This document shows, one piece after another, positions 10,342-19,827 of a stretch of DNA of 64,000 nt. Position numbers and translations under genes: made by a program. This DNA is from Gammaproteobacteria bacterium (GTDB taxonomy: Bacteria; Pseudomonadota; Gammaproteobacteria; Steroidobacterales; Woeseiaceae), in NCBI GenBank assembly GCA_003331585.1, contig QOPG01000004.1:25356-89355 (forward strand), written 5' to 3'. The notes beneath the pieces are model-generated. The model was not told where the DNA came from and made no database searches. It saw only the letters and a program-made list of their open reading frames with translations. Position 1 is the first letter of the stretch, and each line of letters opens with the position of its first letter.

Positions 10342-11679
10342 CTACTGATGTGAGGCAGAAACATTATTCAATCGGTTTGTGAGCAATATAGCTGCAACAG
10401 ATAATCCCAAAACGAATCCGCACCATATAAAACTCGGTGGCAACTTGTATACTTTTCCTAAAACATAAGACAAAGGGAATGCCAAAACCCAATAGGAAAA
10501 TAAGTTAATTATCATAGGTACTTTTGTATCTTTATAACCTCTTAGTGCACCAGCTGCACCAATCTGAATTCCGTCAACAATCTGAAAAATAGCGGCTACT
10601 AAAAGTAAATTCATTGCCATGTCCTTAATAAATTTATTATTTGTATACAAATCTATGATTTCACCCCTAATCAATAACAGTAAACATGAAGATATAAGCA
10701 TGAATAATCCGCAAATAAATACGCCTGTATATGCATAAACTCTAGCTTGATTATTATCGCTCTTTCCTAGTGACTGGCCCACTTTAACTGTGGTTGCTGC
10801 ACTGATTGCGAGAGGAATCATAAAGGTAACTGTGATGACATTTAAAGCAATTTGATTAGCACTTGTAATTATTGCACCCAAAGTTCCAATCATGATTGAT
10901 ACGGCTGAGAAAAGGCCTGCTTCAGCTGTTACAGATATAGATATAGGGATACCAAGTTTAAGAATTTCGCGCATGATGGTTAATCGAAATGCTGTAGCTT
11001 TTTCGAAAATCTTTAGCTTCTTATATCTTGGGTTCATAAAAACATAACAAGAGAGATAAAAAAACACCAACCACATTGAAATAGCACTTGCTAAACCGCA
11101 ACCAAGAACTCCCAATTTTGGTGCACCAAAATTTCCAAAAATAAAAGTGTAATTTAACAAGATGTTAAGAATGAGTGCCAAAACTGATGAATACATAACT
11201 GGCCGAGTAAAACCTATGCCCTCAGTTGTATATCGAAAAACAAGGAAAAGGAAAATTCCTGGAGCACCATAAATAATAGTAGTTGTAAATTCGATTACAA
11301 GATGACGAAATTCAATATCTATACCCACAGCCTCAAGTAAAATAGTTATGAACTGTTTTATAAGCAAAATTACAATAACTCCGATAAAGAAACTCATCAA
11401 ACATGCCTGACGAGAATATCGACCAATGAGCTGTTCTTTCTTTTCACCAAATAAACGGGCAACAATTGGTGACATCGCCATCATCATCCCGTTGTATGCT
11501 TGAAAAATTAAAAACCAGATACTTCCTCCAACTGCTACCGCAGCTAATTCTTTGGGGCCTAATTGCCCAGCCATCAGCGCATCTGTAACTTGGATACCGG
11601 CTATTGCAAGATTGTTCGCAATTAATGGGGAAGCAAGTTTTAAAATTGAAGTTATATTGTTAAAAGTAATTTTCTGCAT
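10342..11679 (-). CDS. MATE-family efflux transporter (second copy)
   Basis: 445-residue inner-membrane protein with about twelve hydrophobic helices. MATE hallmarks are the N-terminal PLIANNLAIAGIQVTDALMAG, the early MMMAMSPIVARLFGEKK segment and, in the second half, DGIQIGAAGALRGYKDTKVP, close to the NorM/DinF branch. It is distinct in sequence from the MATE gene at 2810, so not a recent duplicate. It is transcribed toward gltBD but separated from it by 194 bases with its own candidate signals. Its 5' region (11680-11801) is shared with the divergent thiolase. Substrate not predictable. Confidence 0.92.
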   Translation of the reverse strand: MQKITFNNITSILKLASPLIANNLAIAGIQVTDALMAGQLGPKELAAVAVGGSIWFLIFQAYNGMMMAMSPIVARLFGEKKEQLIGRYSRQACLMSFFIGVIVILLIKQFITILLEAVGIDIEFRHLVIEFTTTIIYGAPGIFLFLVFRYTTEGIGFTRPVMYSSVLALILNILLNYTFIFGNFGAPKLGVLGCGLASAISMWLVFFYLSCYVFMNPRYKKLKIFEKATAFRLTIMREILKLGIPISISVTAEAGLFSAVSIMIGTLGAIITSANQIALNVITVTFMIPLAISAATTVKVGQSLGKSDNNQARVYAYTGVFICGLFMLISSCLLLLIRGEIIDLYTNNKFIKDMAMNLLLVAAIFQIVDGIQIGAAGALRGYKDTKVPMIINLFSYWVLAFPLSYVLGKVYKLPPSFIWCGFVLGLSVAAILLTNRLNNVSASHQ

Positions 11680-11748
11680 GATTTTAAAACTATTTATTTA
11701 TGAATGTGCTAATCGACATCTCTTCATCAAAAAATTAAGTGAATGGCG

Positions 11749-11754
11749 TATAAT
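11749..11754 (+). promoter_or_regulatory. Consensus -10 hexamer for the thiolase gene
   Basis: TATAAT, 48 bases upstream of the thiolase ATG. No good -35 box is visible at the expected 16-18 base spacing, so this is tentative. The thiolase ribosome binding site AGGAGA lies at 11788-11793. Confidence 0.4.
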
Positions 11755-11801
11755 GTTAACCTGATAATAAATAAATTAAATATATTTAGGAGATAAGCGA
11801 G

Positions 11802-13085
11802 ATGCTTGGTGACGGAAAATCAAAAAAAGTTGGTGTGATTGGTGGGTCAAGAATACCATTTTGCAGAGCGAATACCGCTTACAAAGACTCATCCAATCAA
11901 GAGATGATGACAGCCTCGCTTAAATCAATTGTAAATAAATTTAATTTGCAAAACACAGTATTGGGCGATGTAGCGCTTGGTGCTGTAATAAAACACTCCA
12001 GTGATTGGAATCTAGCAAGAGAATGTGTAATTGATTCTGGGCTTTCTATTAAGACGCCAGGTGTTGATATGCAAAGAGCATGTGGTACAGGATTGGAAAC
12101 GATAATGAACATTGCTAACAAGATTGCCCTAGATCAAATTGATTCAGGCATTGGGGGTGGTGTTGATTCAATCAGTGATGCGCCTATCGTTTACAATGAC
12201 AATTTAAGAAAAATATTACTTAAAAGTTTTACTGGAAAGTCTCTAAAAGAAAAACTCGTTCCTTGGTCTAGAATGAGACCAAAACTATTAAAACCAAAAT
12301 TACCTGGTGTAAAAGAACCCAGAACAGGTCTATCCATGGGAGAAAGTACGGAAATTATTGCAAAAGACTACGCTATCTCTCGTCATGACCAAGATACATT
12401 GGCAATAGAAAGTCATGCTAAAGCCAGTCGTGCTTATGATGAGGGATTCTATAAAGACCTAGTGGTCCCATTCGAAGGTGTTGAAAAAGATAATATAATT
12501 CGCCACGATTCCACAATTCAAAAGCTAGCCTCATTGAAAACAGTCTTTGATAAGGGGGTAAATGCTACTTTAACACCTGGAAATAGCACATCTCTGACAG
12601 ATGGTTCTGCAGCTGTATTACTTGCTAGTGACGAATGGGCAAATAAAAATAATTTGGATATAGAATCTTATATAACAAGTTTTGAAATAGCTGCTGTAAA
12701 TTATATTGATAATGAAGGCCTCCTAATGGCGCCAGCATATGCAGTATCAGAGATGCTAAAAAAACAAAATCTAAATCTACAAGATTTTGATTTTTATGAA
12801 ATACATGAAGCTTTTGCTGCTCAAACATTAGCTACCATTAATGCCTGGAAATCTGAAGAATTTTGTAAATCAAAACTCGGAAGAGAAAAGGTAATGGGTT
12901 CCTTTGATCATAACAAACTCAATGTAAAAGGAGGAAGTCTTGCAATAGGACATCCATTTGCAGCAACAGGCGCTAGAATTGTCGCTACATTGTCCAAGTT
13001 ACTCAAAGATAATGGCGGTGGAAAAGGTTTGATTTCAATATGCACTGCGGGTGGTATGGGTATTACTGCCATTTTAGAAAGATAG
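11802..13085 (+). CDS. fadI: Acetyl-CoA C-acyltransferase (FadI-like thiolase)
   Basis: Thiolytic cleavage of 3-ketoacyl-CoA, the last beta-oxidation step, or the reverse condensation. The 427 residues match the FadI/trifunctional-beta branch rather than FadA: it has the FAAQTLATINAW segment, DHNKLNVKGGSLAIGHPFAATGAR with the catalytic His, and a C-terminal CTAGGMG with the second catalytic Cys. The nucleophilic Cys is in QRACGTGLET. The start is supported by AGGAGA eight bases upstream. The hydratase/dehydrogenase partner fadJ is not adjacent, so the symbol is by similarity. The downstream symporter overlaps or abuts its stop codon. Confidence 0.88.
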   Translation: MLGDGKSKKVGVIGGSRIPFCRANTAYKDSSNQEMMTASLKSIVNKFNLQNTVLGDVALGAVIKHSSDWNLARECVIDSGLSIKTPGVDMQRACGTGLETIMNIANKIALDQIDSGIGGGVDSISDAPIVYNDNLRKILLKSFTGKSLKEKLVPWSRMRPKLLKPKLPGVKEPRTGLSMGESTEIIAKDYAISRHDQDTLAIESHAKASRAYDEGFYKDLVVPFEGVEKDNIIRHDSTIQKLASLKTVFDKGVNATLTPGNSTSLTDGSAAVLLASDEWANKNNLDIESYITSFEIAAVNYIDNEGLLMAPAYAVSEMLKKQNLNLQDFDFYEIHEAFAAQTLATINAWKSEEFCKSKLGREKVMGSFDHNKLNVKGGSLAIGHPFAATGARIVATLSKLLKDNGGGKGLISICTAGGMGITAILER

Positions 13086-13099
13086 AAAAATTACCTGCG

Positions 13100-14767
13100 A
13101 TCAATATCATAGATAATCTCAGACACATACTTTCAAGTTTAAATTCAATCCTCTGGAATGAATATTGGATAATGATAATCGCATTTACGGGTCTAGTTTT
13201 CACAATTTGGTCAGGATTTGCTCAATACAAAATTATACGCCATACACCAAAAATCCTAGGCGGTGAATTCAACAATAAAAATGATGATGGCGTTATTAGT
13301 CATTTTCAAGCACTTTCCACAGCCTTATCAGGAACCGTTGGACTTGGGAATATTAGTGGAGTTGCGTTAGCCATTACATTGGGAGGTCCAGGAGCAATTT
13401 TTTGGATGTGGGTAATTGCCATTTTTGGTATGGCAATAAAATTAATCGAGGTTATCCTCTCGATGCTTTACCGAAATACAGAAGATCCAGAAAATCCTCA
13501 TGGAGGGCCTATGTGGGTAGCAGAAAATGGATTCAAGAAAACATTTCCAAAGTATAAAAAGCTCGGCAAGACACTTGCAATACTTTTTGCTATAAGCATT
13601 GCAACTTCCTCAATCACTGGTGGCAATATGTTTCAAGCATGGAGTGTTGCAGATATTACTTATGAATATTTTGGCATTGAAGGGTGGGTTACTGGAATTA
13701 TTTTATCAATAATTGTGGCAGCAGTTATATTAGGTGGAATTGAAAGAATAGCGAAAGTCACATCAAAAATAGTACCAGTCATGGTTACGTTATATATTCT
13801 AGCTGGATTCTACGTGTTATCTATTCATATTTCAGAAGTACCTGAAATGTTAATTTTAATTGTAACTTCAGCATTTACTACAACTCAAGCAAGTGGTGCT
13901 TTTATAGGAGGCACCGTTGGTACTGCTTTTATGTTTGGCACCAAAAGAGCAATATTCTCAAATGAAGCAGGTCAAGGGTCATCACCTATTGTTCATGCCG
14001 CAGTAAAGACAAATGAGCCTGTAAGAGAAGGAATGATAGCTGGAATTGAACCTTTAATTGACACAATTGTAGTTTGCACATTTACAGCCTTAATCATCTT
14101 ATCTACTGGAACTTGGGATCGTAAAGCAGACATAGAGTTCGATGAAATACCTACTGTCAATTATGAAAATAATGCGTGGTCATTCTCAAAGATAATTCAT
14201 AATGAAAAAAATGGTAAAGCCGGTGATCCAGTAATCATGTTGGTTGAAGCAGGAAAAAATAAATCATCCAATCAAAATATTCATAAAATTCCTGGAAAAA
14301 TAATGGTTAATCGAGATAATTTTGAGATTCAATGGAATGATTTCTCCTCTGACATAAAGCCTAAAATTATTACTGATGGATATTTTTATGATTATGTTGG
14401 CGCTACAATGACTGCTAAAGCTTTCGATTCAGTTAATCCAGGCTTAGGAAAATGGCTTATAACTATTGCATCATGGTTCTTTGCAATATCTACGATAATG
14501 GCCTGGGGTTATTATGGGGAACAAGGAATAATTTATCTCGCGGGAGAACAAAGTAAAACATCATTTCGCATCATTTATTGTTTGTTAATTTTTATTGCTA
14601 CTCTTGGCTTTATTGAAACAAGTGTTGATCTTGATAATTTGAGTGGTATTGGTTTAGGAATAATTGTTTATGCGAACCTACCAATTTGCTGGGTGTTCGG
14701 GTACCAAGCTATAAGAGCCTATAAAGCATATATAAACAACGAAAAAGTACGTAACATTGAAAATTAA
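13100..14767 (+). CDS. Alanine/glycine:cation symporter (AGCS family), unusual start
   Basis: Na+-coupled amino-acid importer with about ten hydrophobic segments. AGCS signatures are GFAQYKIIRH near the N-terminus, the GLGNISGVALAITLGGPGA loop and GTKRAIFSNEAGQGSSP. About 95 residues (EFDEIPTVNYE onward to DYVGATMTAKAF) form a hydrophilic insertion between late helices, longer than in well-known members. The family's N-terminus starts near IINIIDNLRHILSS, but no ATG/GTG/TTG lies there. The only upstream ATG (13040) would add a tail encoded inside the thiolase gene. I place the start at ATC 13100; ATA at 13082, overlapping the thiolase stop, is the alternative. Function firm, start uncertain. 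Confidence 0.8.
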   Translation: MNIIDNLRHILSSLNSILWNEYWIMIIAFTGLVFTIWSGFAQYKIIRHTPKILGGEFNNKNDDGVISHFQALSTALSGTVGLGNISGVALAITLGGPGAIFWMWVIAIFGMAIKLIEVILSMLYRNTEDPENPHGGPMWVAENGFKKTFPKYKKLGKTLAILFAISIATSSITGGNMFQAWSVADITYEYFGIEGWVTGIILSIIVAAVILGGIERIAKVTSKIVPVMVTLYILAGFYVLSIHISEVPEMLILIVTSAFTTTQASGAFIGGTVGTAFMFGTKRAIFSNEAGQGSSPIVHAAVKTNEPVREGMIAGIEPLIDTIVVCTFTALIILSTGTWDRKADIEFDEIPTVNYENNAWSFSKIIHNEKNGKAGDPVIMLVEAGKNKSSNQNIHKIPGKIMVNRDNFEIQWNDFSSDIKPKIITDGYFYDYVGATMTAKAFDSVNPGLGKWLITIASWFFAISTIMAWGYYGEQGIIYLAGEQSKTSFRIIYCLLIFIATLGFIETSVDLDNLSGIGLGIIVYANLPICWVFGYQAIRAYKAYINNEKVRNIEN

Positions 14768-14790
14768 AAAACAGCATCCACATATCTGAT

Positions 14791-15906
14791 ATGCCAAAAC
14801 TAAAATCGGATAAAAATTTTAATCATGGATCGACTAGCTCAATAGGTGTATGTATCGTAAATCTGGGTACTCCAGAAAATACAAGTACCGCTGCTGTAAG
14901 AAAATATCTAAGACAATTTTTATCCGATTCTAGGGTAATTGAAGTTCCAAAAATTATATGGTGGTTCATTCTAAATATTTTTATCCTTCCTTTCAGGCCT
15001 GCCAAATCTGCTGAGGCATACGGAAAGATCTGGATGAAAGAAGGTTCACCCCTCCTGATTTTTTCAAATGAGATTAAAGATAAACTTCAAGTTTTATTTG
15101 ATGAAACAGAAACAAATCAAAAAATTCATATAGAGCTAGCAATGTCATATGGTCAACCATCAATTCAACAAGCAATTGATAATCTCATCAGTAAGTCTGC
15201 TAGGAAATTATTTTTGCTTCCCATGTATCCACAATATTCAAGCACAACAACCGGATCAGTTTTTGAAAATATCACAAAAGAACTCTCAAGGCAGCGCTGG
15301 ATACCCGAATTTAGATATCTCAATCATTATCATGATGAGCCTGAATATATAGAGACAATCTCAAAAAGTATAAAAAAACATTGGAAAAAAAATGGTAGAG
15401 GTGAAAAATTACTATTTTCTTTTCACGGGCTACCGCACAAAATGCTTCTTGATGGTGATCCATATCATTGTCAATGCTATAAAACTGCAAGGTTAATATC
15501 TAAAAAACTGTTGTTAAATGAAAATGACTGGTTTGTAAGTTTTCAATCTCGTCTTGGTCCCACAAAATGGCTAGAGCCTTATACTGACGAAACCCTTAAG
15601 TCTTGGGGGAAAAGCCAAGCTGGAATTATTGATGTGATATGCCCAGGATTTTCAGTCGATTGCCTAGAAACACTTGAAGAAATTGCTATGGAAAATAATG
15701 AGCTATATCAAGAGGCGGGTGGCAAAGAAATTCGTTATATCTCAGCTCTTAATTCCGAAAAAGATCATATCACTTTTTTGTACGATCTAATACGCAAGAA
15801 TATTTCGGACTGGATAAAAGTAGATGAATTGATTGGTTACGACGATATCGAGAGAGAACTTAAGATATCTCGTGATGAAGCCTTAAAAAAAGGTGCAAAG
15901 AAATAA
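14791..15906 (+). CDS. hemH: Ferrochelatase
   Basis: Inserts Fe2+ into protoporphyrin IX, the final step of protohaem synthesis; cytoplasmic or membrane-associated. The opening IGVCIVNLGTPENTSTAAVRKYL and DSRVIEVP are diagnostic, the active-site His lies in SFHGLPHKML, and the GDPYHCQCYKTA region and PGFSVDCLETLEEI complete the pattern. At 371 residues it is somewhat longer than the E. coli enzyme, with about 15 extra N-terminal residues and a longer C-terminal helix. It starts 23 bases after the symporter. Other haem genes (hemF, hemB) are in the window at 35088 and 37023. It ends 3 bases from the convergent exonuclease gene. Confidence 0.95.
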   Translation: MPKLKSDKNFNHGSTSSIGVCIVNLGTPENTSTAAVRKYLRQFLSDSRVIEVPKIIWWFILNIFILPFRPAKSAEAYGKIWMKEGSPLLIFSNEIKDKLQVLFDETETNQKIHIELAMSYGQPSIQQAIDNLISKSARKLFLLPMYPQYSSTTTGSVFENITKELSRQRWIPEFRYLNHYHDEPEYIETISKSIKKHWKKNGRGEKLLFSFHGLPHKMLLDGDPYHCQCYKTARLISKKLLLNENDWFVSFQSRLGPTKWLEPYTDETLKSWGKSQAGIIDVICPGFSVDCLETLEEIAMENNELYQEAGGKEIRYISALNSEKDHITFLYDLIRKNISDWIKVDELIGYDDIERELKISRDEALKKGAKK

Positions 15907-15909
15907 CAC

Positions 15910-16800
15910 TTACTGAGACTGAAGGTCATTAATCCTCTCAGCTTGCCTTCTGAGTGCTGTCCCAATTCCAAGCTCACTATACAATTCATTAATTCCAGTT
16001 ATATTTGGTTTTTCAATAAGTAAATTTTGCTTAATATTCTTTATTTCAACATGACATTCTATACCAGTAAGTTTTCTTGAAAGCATTACCTTGTCAAAAT
16101 GCTTCTCAAGCTTTGCTCCTAGTGTTTTTGACCCTCTGACTGGGACTTTATAAATTCTATCCAAATTTCTATAGATGCTATCTAAATCATTAAAATGTTG
16201 AAGGAGGGCTACAGCTGTTTTTTTTCCCACCCCAGGCGCACCGGAAATATTATCTACGGCATCACCAGCTAGTGCTAAATAATCAGCTATTTGTTCAGGT
16301 TTTACTCCAAAAACATCGGGTATTTTGTTGTAATCTATTTTTCCTTTACCGGTATAGTCCCAAAAAATATCATCTTTCCCGATTAATTGTGCGAGATCTT
16401 TATCTCTGGAAATAATGGTTGAAGGTCTTCCAGACTCTCTACCAAATCTAACAAGTGTTCCAATTAGATCATCTGCCTCATATCTTGGATGACTCCAATT
16501 AAAAACACCAAGTAAGTCAACGAATTCTTTGCACTGTTGAAATTGTCTTTTCAGCTCTATCGGTGCTGGCTCTCTATTAGCTTTATATTCAGCGCAAATT
16601 TCTGTTCTAAATGAGCTTTCGAGACTCTCATCAAATAAAATTCCAAGATATTTTGGATTATTCCTTTCGATAAAATCACCGATAAATCGACAAAAGCCAT
16701 AGAAAGCATTGATAGGGTTCCCTTTATTGTCGGTGATGTCTTCTGGCATTGAATAATGAGCTCGAAAAACATAAACACTAGCATCAATTAAATATTGCAT
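15910..16800 (-). CDS. 5'-3' exonuclease / flap endonuclease (PolI N-domain or Xni-like)
   Basis: Stand-alone 296-residue member of the FEN family, matching the N-terminal nuclease domain of DNA polymerase I without the polymerase. Metal-binding acidic motifs are visible in order: LIDASVYVFRAHYSM, YEADDLIGTLVRFGRE, TIISRDKDLAQL and LALAGDAVDNISGAPGVGKKTA, the last being the helix-hairpin-helix DNA-binding element. It is longer than E. coli Xni (about 250 residues). Expected role: removal of 5' flaps or RNA primers. It faces hemH convergently and diverges from pntAA. Confidence 0.9.
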   Translation of the reverse strand: MQYLIDASVYVFRAHYSMPEDITDNKGNPINAFYGFCRFIGDFIERNNPKYLGILFDESLESSFRTEICAEYKANREPAPIELKRQFQQCKEFVDLLGVFNWSHPRYEADDLIGTLVRFGRESGRPSTIISRDKDLAQLIGKDDIFWDYTGKGKIDYNKIPDVFGVKPEQIADYLALAGDAVDNISGAPGVGKKTAVALLQHFNDLDSIYRNLDRIYKVPVRGSKTLGAKLEKHFDKVMLSRKLTGIECHVEIKNIKQNLLIEKPNITGINELYSELGIGTALRRQAERINDLQSQ

Positions 16801-16943
16801 TTTTGCTCTTTAACCAGAAATATTTATCATCATATATTAATTGAAAAAAAGTTGTTTAGATTCACTATTGGTTGTGTCATTATTCGCTTTTTTATAGAAA
16901 AATCTTGGTTTGTATTAATATTATCAACTTCATAATTAATGAA

Positions 16944-16951
16944 GGTGGAGG
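16944..16951 (+). promoter_or_regulatory. Ribosome binding site deciding the pntAA start
   Basis: GGTGGAGG ends five bases before the ATG at 16957. The in-frame ATG at 16939 lies upstream of this site and has no comparable signal, so translation most likely begins at 16957. Confidence 0.55.
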
Positions 16952-16956
16952 AAAAA

Positions 16957-18084
16957 ATGTCACTGACAATTGGTGTCCTCAAGGAGAGAGTTGAAGGCGA
17001 AACCCGTGTTGCATTAACACCGGAAATTGCAAAAAAACTAGTTTCTTTAAAAGCTCAAATTTTCATGGAAAAAGATGCGGGGAAATTATCTAATCATCTA
17101 GATAGTGAATATGAAGATGTTCAATTTTTAGATGAAAAAGAAGTACTAAAGAAGTCTGATCTCCTACTCACAGTTCAGCCAATTAGTCCTGAGCAATCGG
17201 ATAATTTAAAACAAAATTCGTACGTTATTGGAATGATATTTGGTCATATTAATAAAGAGGTGGTGCAATCCTTTTTGGATAATAAACATACATCATTTGC
17301 GATGGAGCTTATGCCGAGAATATCTCGAGCACAAAGCATGGATGTTCTTTCATCCCAAGCAGCAGCCTCTGGTTATCAAGCAGTGTTAATCGCAGCAAGC
17401 ACGCTCGATAAATTTTTTCCCATGCTAACCACGGCTGCCGGAACAATCAGGCCCGCACAAGTTCTAGTTATTGGAGCTGGTGTTGCAGGCCTTCAGGCAA
17501 TTGCGACTGCAAAAAGATTGGGCGCAATAGTAAAAGGGTATGATGTGAGAAGCGCGACAAAAGAACAAATAGAATCTCTTGGAGCAAAATTCATAGATAC
17601 AGGTGTATCTGCTGATGGTGAAGGAGGATATGCAAGAGAATTAACTGATGAAGAAAAAACGAAGCAACAAGAGGCATTGGAAAATGAAATTGCAAATTGC
17701 GACGTTGTAATTTCTACTGCTTTAGTCCCAGGAAAACCCGCTCCAAAAATTATCAGAAAAGAAGCTGTTAAAAAGATGAAGTCTGGGGCATTAATAGTTG
17801 ATTTAGCGGCTGAGACTGGAGGAAATTGTGAGCTCACGAAGGCTGGTGAAACAATATCGACTGGAAATGTAAAAATTGTTGGGCCTATAAATCTTGCATC
17901 ATCTCTAGGAAAGCATGCCAGCGAAATGTATGCGAGAAACTTATATAATTTTATTTCTCCTGCAATAAAAGATGGCGAATTAAATATTGATTGGGAAGAT
18001 GAAGTTTTCTCCAAATCCAACCTTACTCATGATGGTGAAATTAAACATAAATCTTCTAAAGAGATGATACAAGGAGATTCATAA
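16957..18084 (+). CDS. pntAA: NAD(P) transhydrogenase, NAD(H)-binding subunit alpha-1
   Basis: Cytosolic NAD(H)-binding domain (dI) of the proton-translocating transhydrogenase, which uses the proton gradient to drive hydride transfer from NADH to NADP+. It starts MSLTIGVLKERVEGETRVAL at 16957, just after a good SD, giving 375 residues. The alanine-dehydrogenase-like fold shows LPRISRAQSMDVLSSQA-type residues, and the NAD Rossmann motif is VLVIGAGVAGLQAIATAKRLG. In E. coli this domain is fused to the next; here alpha is split in two, as in Rhodospirillum rubrum. Its TAA stop overlaps the pntAB ATG by one base. Confidence 0.95.
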   Translation: MSLTIGVLKERVEGETRVALTPEIAKKLVSLKAQIFMEKDAGKLSNHLDSEYEDVQFLDEKEVLKKSDLLLTVQPISPEQSDNLKQNSYVIGMIFGHINKEVVQSFLDNKHTSFAMELMPRISRAQSMDVLSSQAAASGYQAVLIAASTLDKFFPMLTTAAGTIRPAQVLVIGAGVAGLQAIATAKRLGAIVKGYDVRSATKEQIESLGAKFIDTGVSADGEGGYARELTDEEKTKQQEALENEIANCDVVISTALVPGKPAPKIIRKEAVKKMKSGALIVDLAAETGGNCELTKAGETISTGNVKIVGPINLASSLGKHASEMYARNLYNFISPAIKDGELNIDWEDEVFSKSNLTHDGEIKHKSSKEMIQGDS

Positions 18085-18395
18085 TGATAGAACAGATTAT
18101 TCAGATTGATGGATTTATTGCGCTTTATATATTTATGTTAGCAGCATTTGTTGGTTATGAGATAATCGGAAAAGTACCAGCAATACTTCACACACCACTG
18201 ATGTCTGGCTCAAATTTCATTCATGGAATTGTTCTTGTTGGTGCAATGATTGCACTCGGTCAAGCTGAAACAGAACTTGAAAAGATTATTGGGTTTTTAG
18301 GAGTATTTCTAGGTGCAGGAAATGCGGTCGGTGGATATGTTGTAACCGAAAGGATGCTAGAAATGTTTAAAAGCAGCAAGGATAAGAAATCATGA
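18084..18395 (+). CDS. pntAB: NAD(P) transhydrogenase, membrane subunit alpha-2
   Basis: 103-residue integral membrane subunit forming part of the proton channel (dII). Three to four hydrophobic helices are visible, with FMLAAFVGYEIIGKVPAILH, LMSGSNFIHGIVLVGAM and FLGAGNAVGGYVVTERML, the conserved transhydrogenase pattern. The start codon overlaps the pntAA stop (TAATG) and its own stop overlaps the pntB start (ATGA), so the three subunits are translationally coupled and made in matched amounts. Confidence 0.95.
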   Translation: MIEQIIQIDGFIALYIFMLAAFVGYEIIGKVPAILHTPLMSGSNFIHGIVLVGAMIALGQAETELEKIIGFLGVFLGAGNAVGGYVVTERMLEMFKSSKDKKS

Positions 18396-19768
18396 ATATA
18401 ATGAATTTGCAGTTAGTAATCCATACCAGTTATTTCATAGCAGCCATACTCTTTATCTTTGGTTTACAAAGAATGAGTTCGCCAGTTACAGCGAGAAATG
18501 GCATTGTTTGGGCTGGTGCAGGAATGGTTTTGGCTACGTTGGTAACGTTTCTTTATCCAGGAATGTCTAATTTTATTTTAATGATAGTTGCTATTGGACT
18601 AGGTGGAGTTATTGCCTGGATCAGTGGTAAAAAAGTTGAAATGACAGATATGCCACAAATGATTGCACTTTATAATGGAATGGGTGGAGGTGCTGCGGCT
18701 GCTATCGCAGCAATTGAACTTTTTAGCGGCAAAGATCATGGTCTAACTTTCGCTATTTTGGCTATACTTGGTGGATTTATTGGTGCTGTCTCTTTCAGTG
18801 GAAGCTTGGTTGCTTTCGCAAAATTACAAGGATTTAAAAATACAACTTTTAGATTTCCTGGACAACAAACTCTAAACTTTATAGTTCTCATCGCTATTTT
18901 TGCTGTCGGTGCGTATATCACTATTCAACATAGCTCAGGAAATATAGTTTCAATTTTCTTTCTACTTGCTCTGATATTGGGTATCACCATGACAGTCCCA
19001 ATTGGTGGAGCAGATATGCCTGTTGTGATATCACTCTACAATGCTTTCACTGGACTAGCTGTAGCATTCGAGGGATTTGTTCAGCAAAATCCTGCAATGA
19101 TCATCGCTGGAACAGTTGTAGGTGCGGCTGGATCGTTACTTACTCAACTTATGGCAAAAGCAATGAATAGATCGTTAGCACACGTTCTTTTCTCAGGTTT
19201 TGGAGAAACTACAGCAGAAGGTAGTGAAGTGACAGGATCAATGAAACCAATTGATGCAACTGATGTTGGGGTAATGATGGCATTTGCAAATAAAGTATTA
19301 ATTGTTCCTGGTTACGGAATGGCAGTTGCTCAAGCTCAACATAAAGTCTGGGAATTGACACAATTACTCATCGAGCGAGATGTCGATGTGAAATTTGCTA
19401 TTCATCCCGTAGCCGGAAGAATGCCTGGACATATGAATGTTCTCCTTGCAGAAGCAGGAGTCCCATATGACATCATCTATGATGAAAATGAAATTAACTC
19501 AGAATTCGAGTCCGCAGATGTGGCTCTAATAATTGGAGCAAATGATGTTGTTAATCCAGTTGCAAGAACAGATCCATCAAGTCCAATATATGGGATGCCT
19601 ATACTTAATGCTGATTATGCAAAAAATGTTATAGTTGTTAAACGAGGACAAGGTGCTGGTTTCTCAGGAATTGAGAATGCGTTATTCTTTCTCGATCAAA
19701 CTAGAATGCTTTACGGTGATGGACAGGAAATGGCATCTGAATTGATTCAGTCAGTAAAATCAATTTAA
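18392..19768 (+). CDS. pntB: NAD(P) transhydrogenase subunit beta
   Basis: 458 residues: an N-terminal membrane part with about nine hydrophobic helices (dII) and a C-terminal NADP(H)-binding domain (dIII). Motifs include MIALYNGMGGGAAAAIAAIE in the membrane part, then the dIII features VPGYGMAVAQAQ, HPVAGRMPGHMNVLLAEAGV, LIIGANDVVNP and KRGQGAGFSGIENALF. With PntAA and PntAB it makes NADPH for biosynthesis, including the NADPH-consuming glutamate synthase encoded at 4274-10147. Last gene of the pnt operon; priA follows closely. Confidence 0.96.
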   Translation: MNIMNLQLVIHTSYFIAAILFIFGLQRMSSPVTARNGIVWAGAGMVLATLVTFLYPGMSNFILMIVAIGLGGVIAWISGKKVEMTDMPQMIALYNGMGGGAAAAIAAIELFSGKDHGLTFAILAILGGFIGAVSFSGSLVAFAKLQGFKNTTFRFPGQQTLNFIVLIAIFAVGAYITIQHSSGNIVSIFFLLALILGITMTVPIGGADMPVVISLYNAFTGLAVAFEGFVQQNPAMIIAGTVVGAAGSLLTQLMAKAMNRSLAHVLFSGFGETTAEGSEVTGSMKPIDATDVGVMMAFANKVLIVPGYGMAVAQAQHKVWELTQLLIERDVDVKFAIHPVAGRMPGHMNVLLAEAGVPYDIIYDENEINSEFESADVALIIGANDVVNPVARTDPSSPIYGMPILNADYAKNVIVVKRGQGAGFSGIENALFFLDQTRMLYGDGQEMASELIQSVKSI

Positions 19769-19827
19769 TAAATTATGCACACATAAGGGTCTCAGAAGTT
19801 AAAGATAAACTAATTCATAGACAGTCT

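Noticed and set aside
16801..16956. TTGTGT/TATAGA pair as the pnt promoter
   Set aside because: The spacer is only 15 bases and other equally poor matches are present in this AT-rich gap.
17493..18020. Minus-strand open frame of 175 codons inside pntAA
   Set aside because: Composition is the complement of a well-conserved transhydrogenase gene; no recognisable domain.
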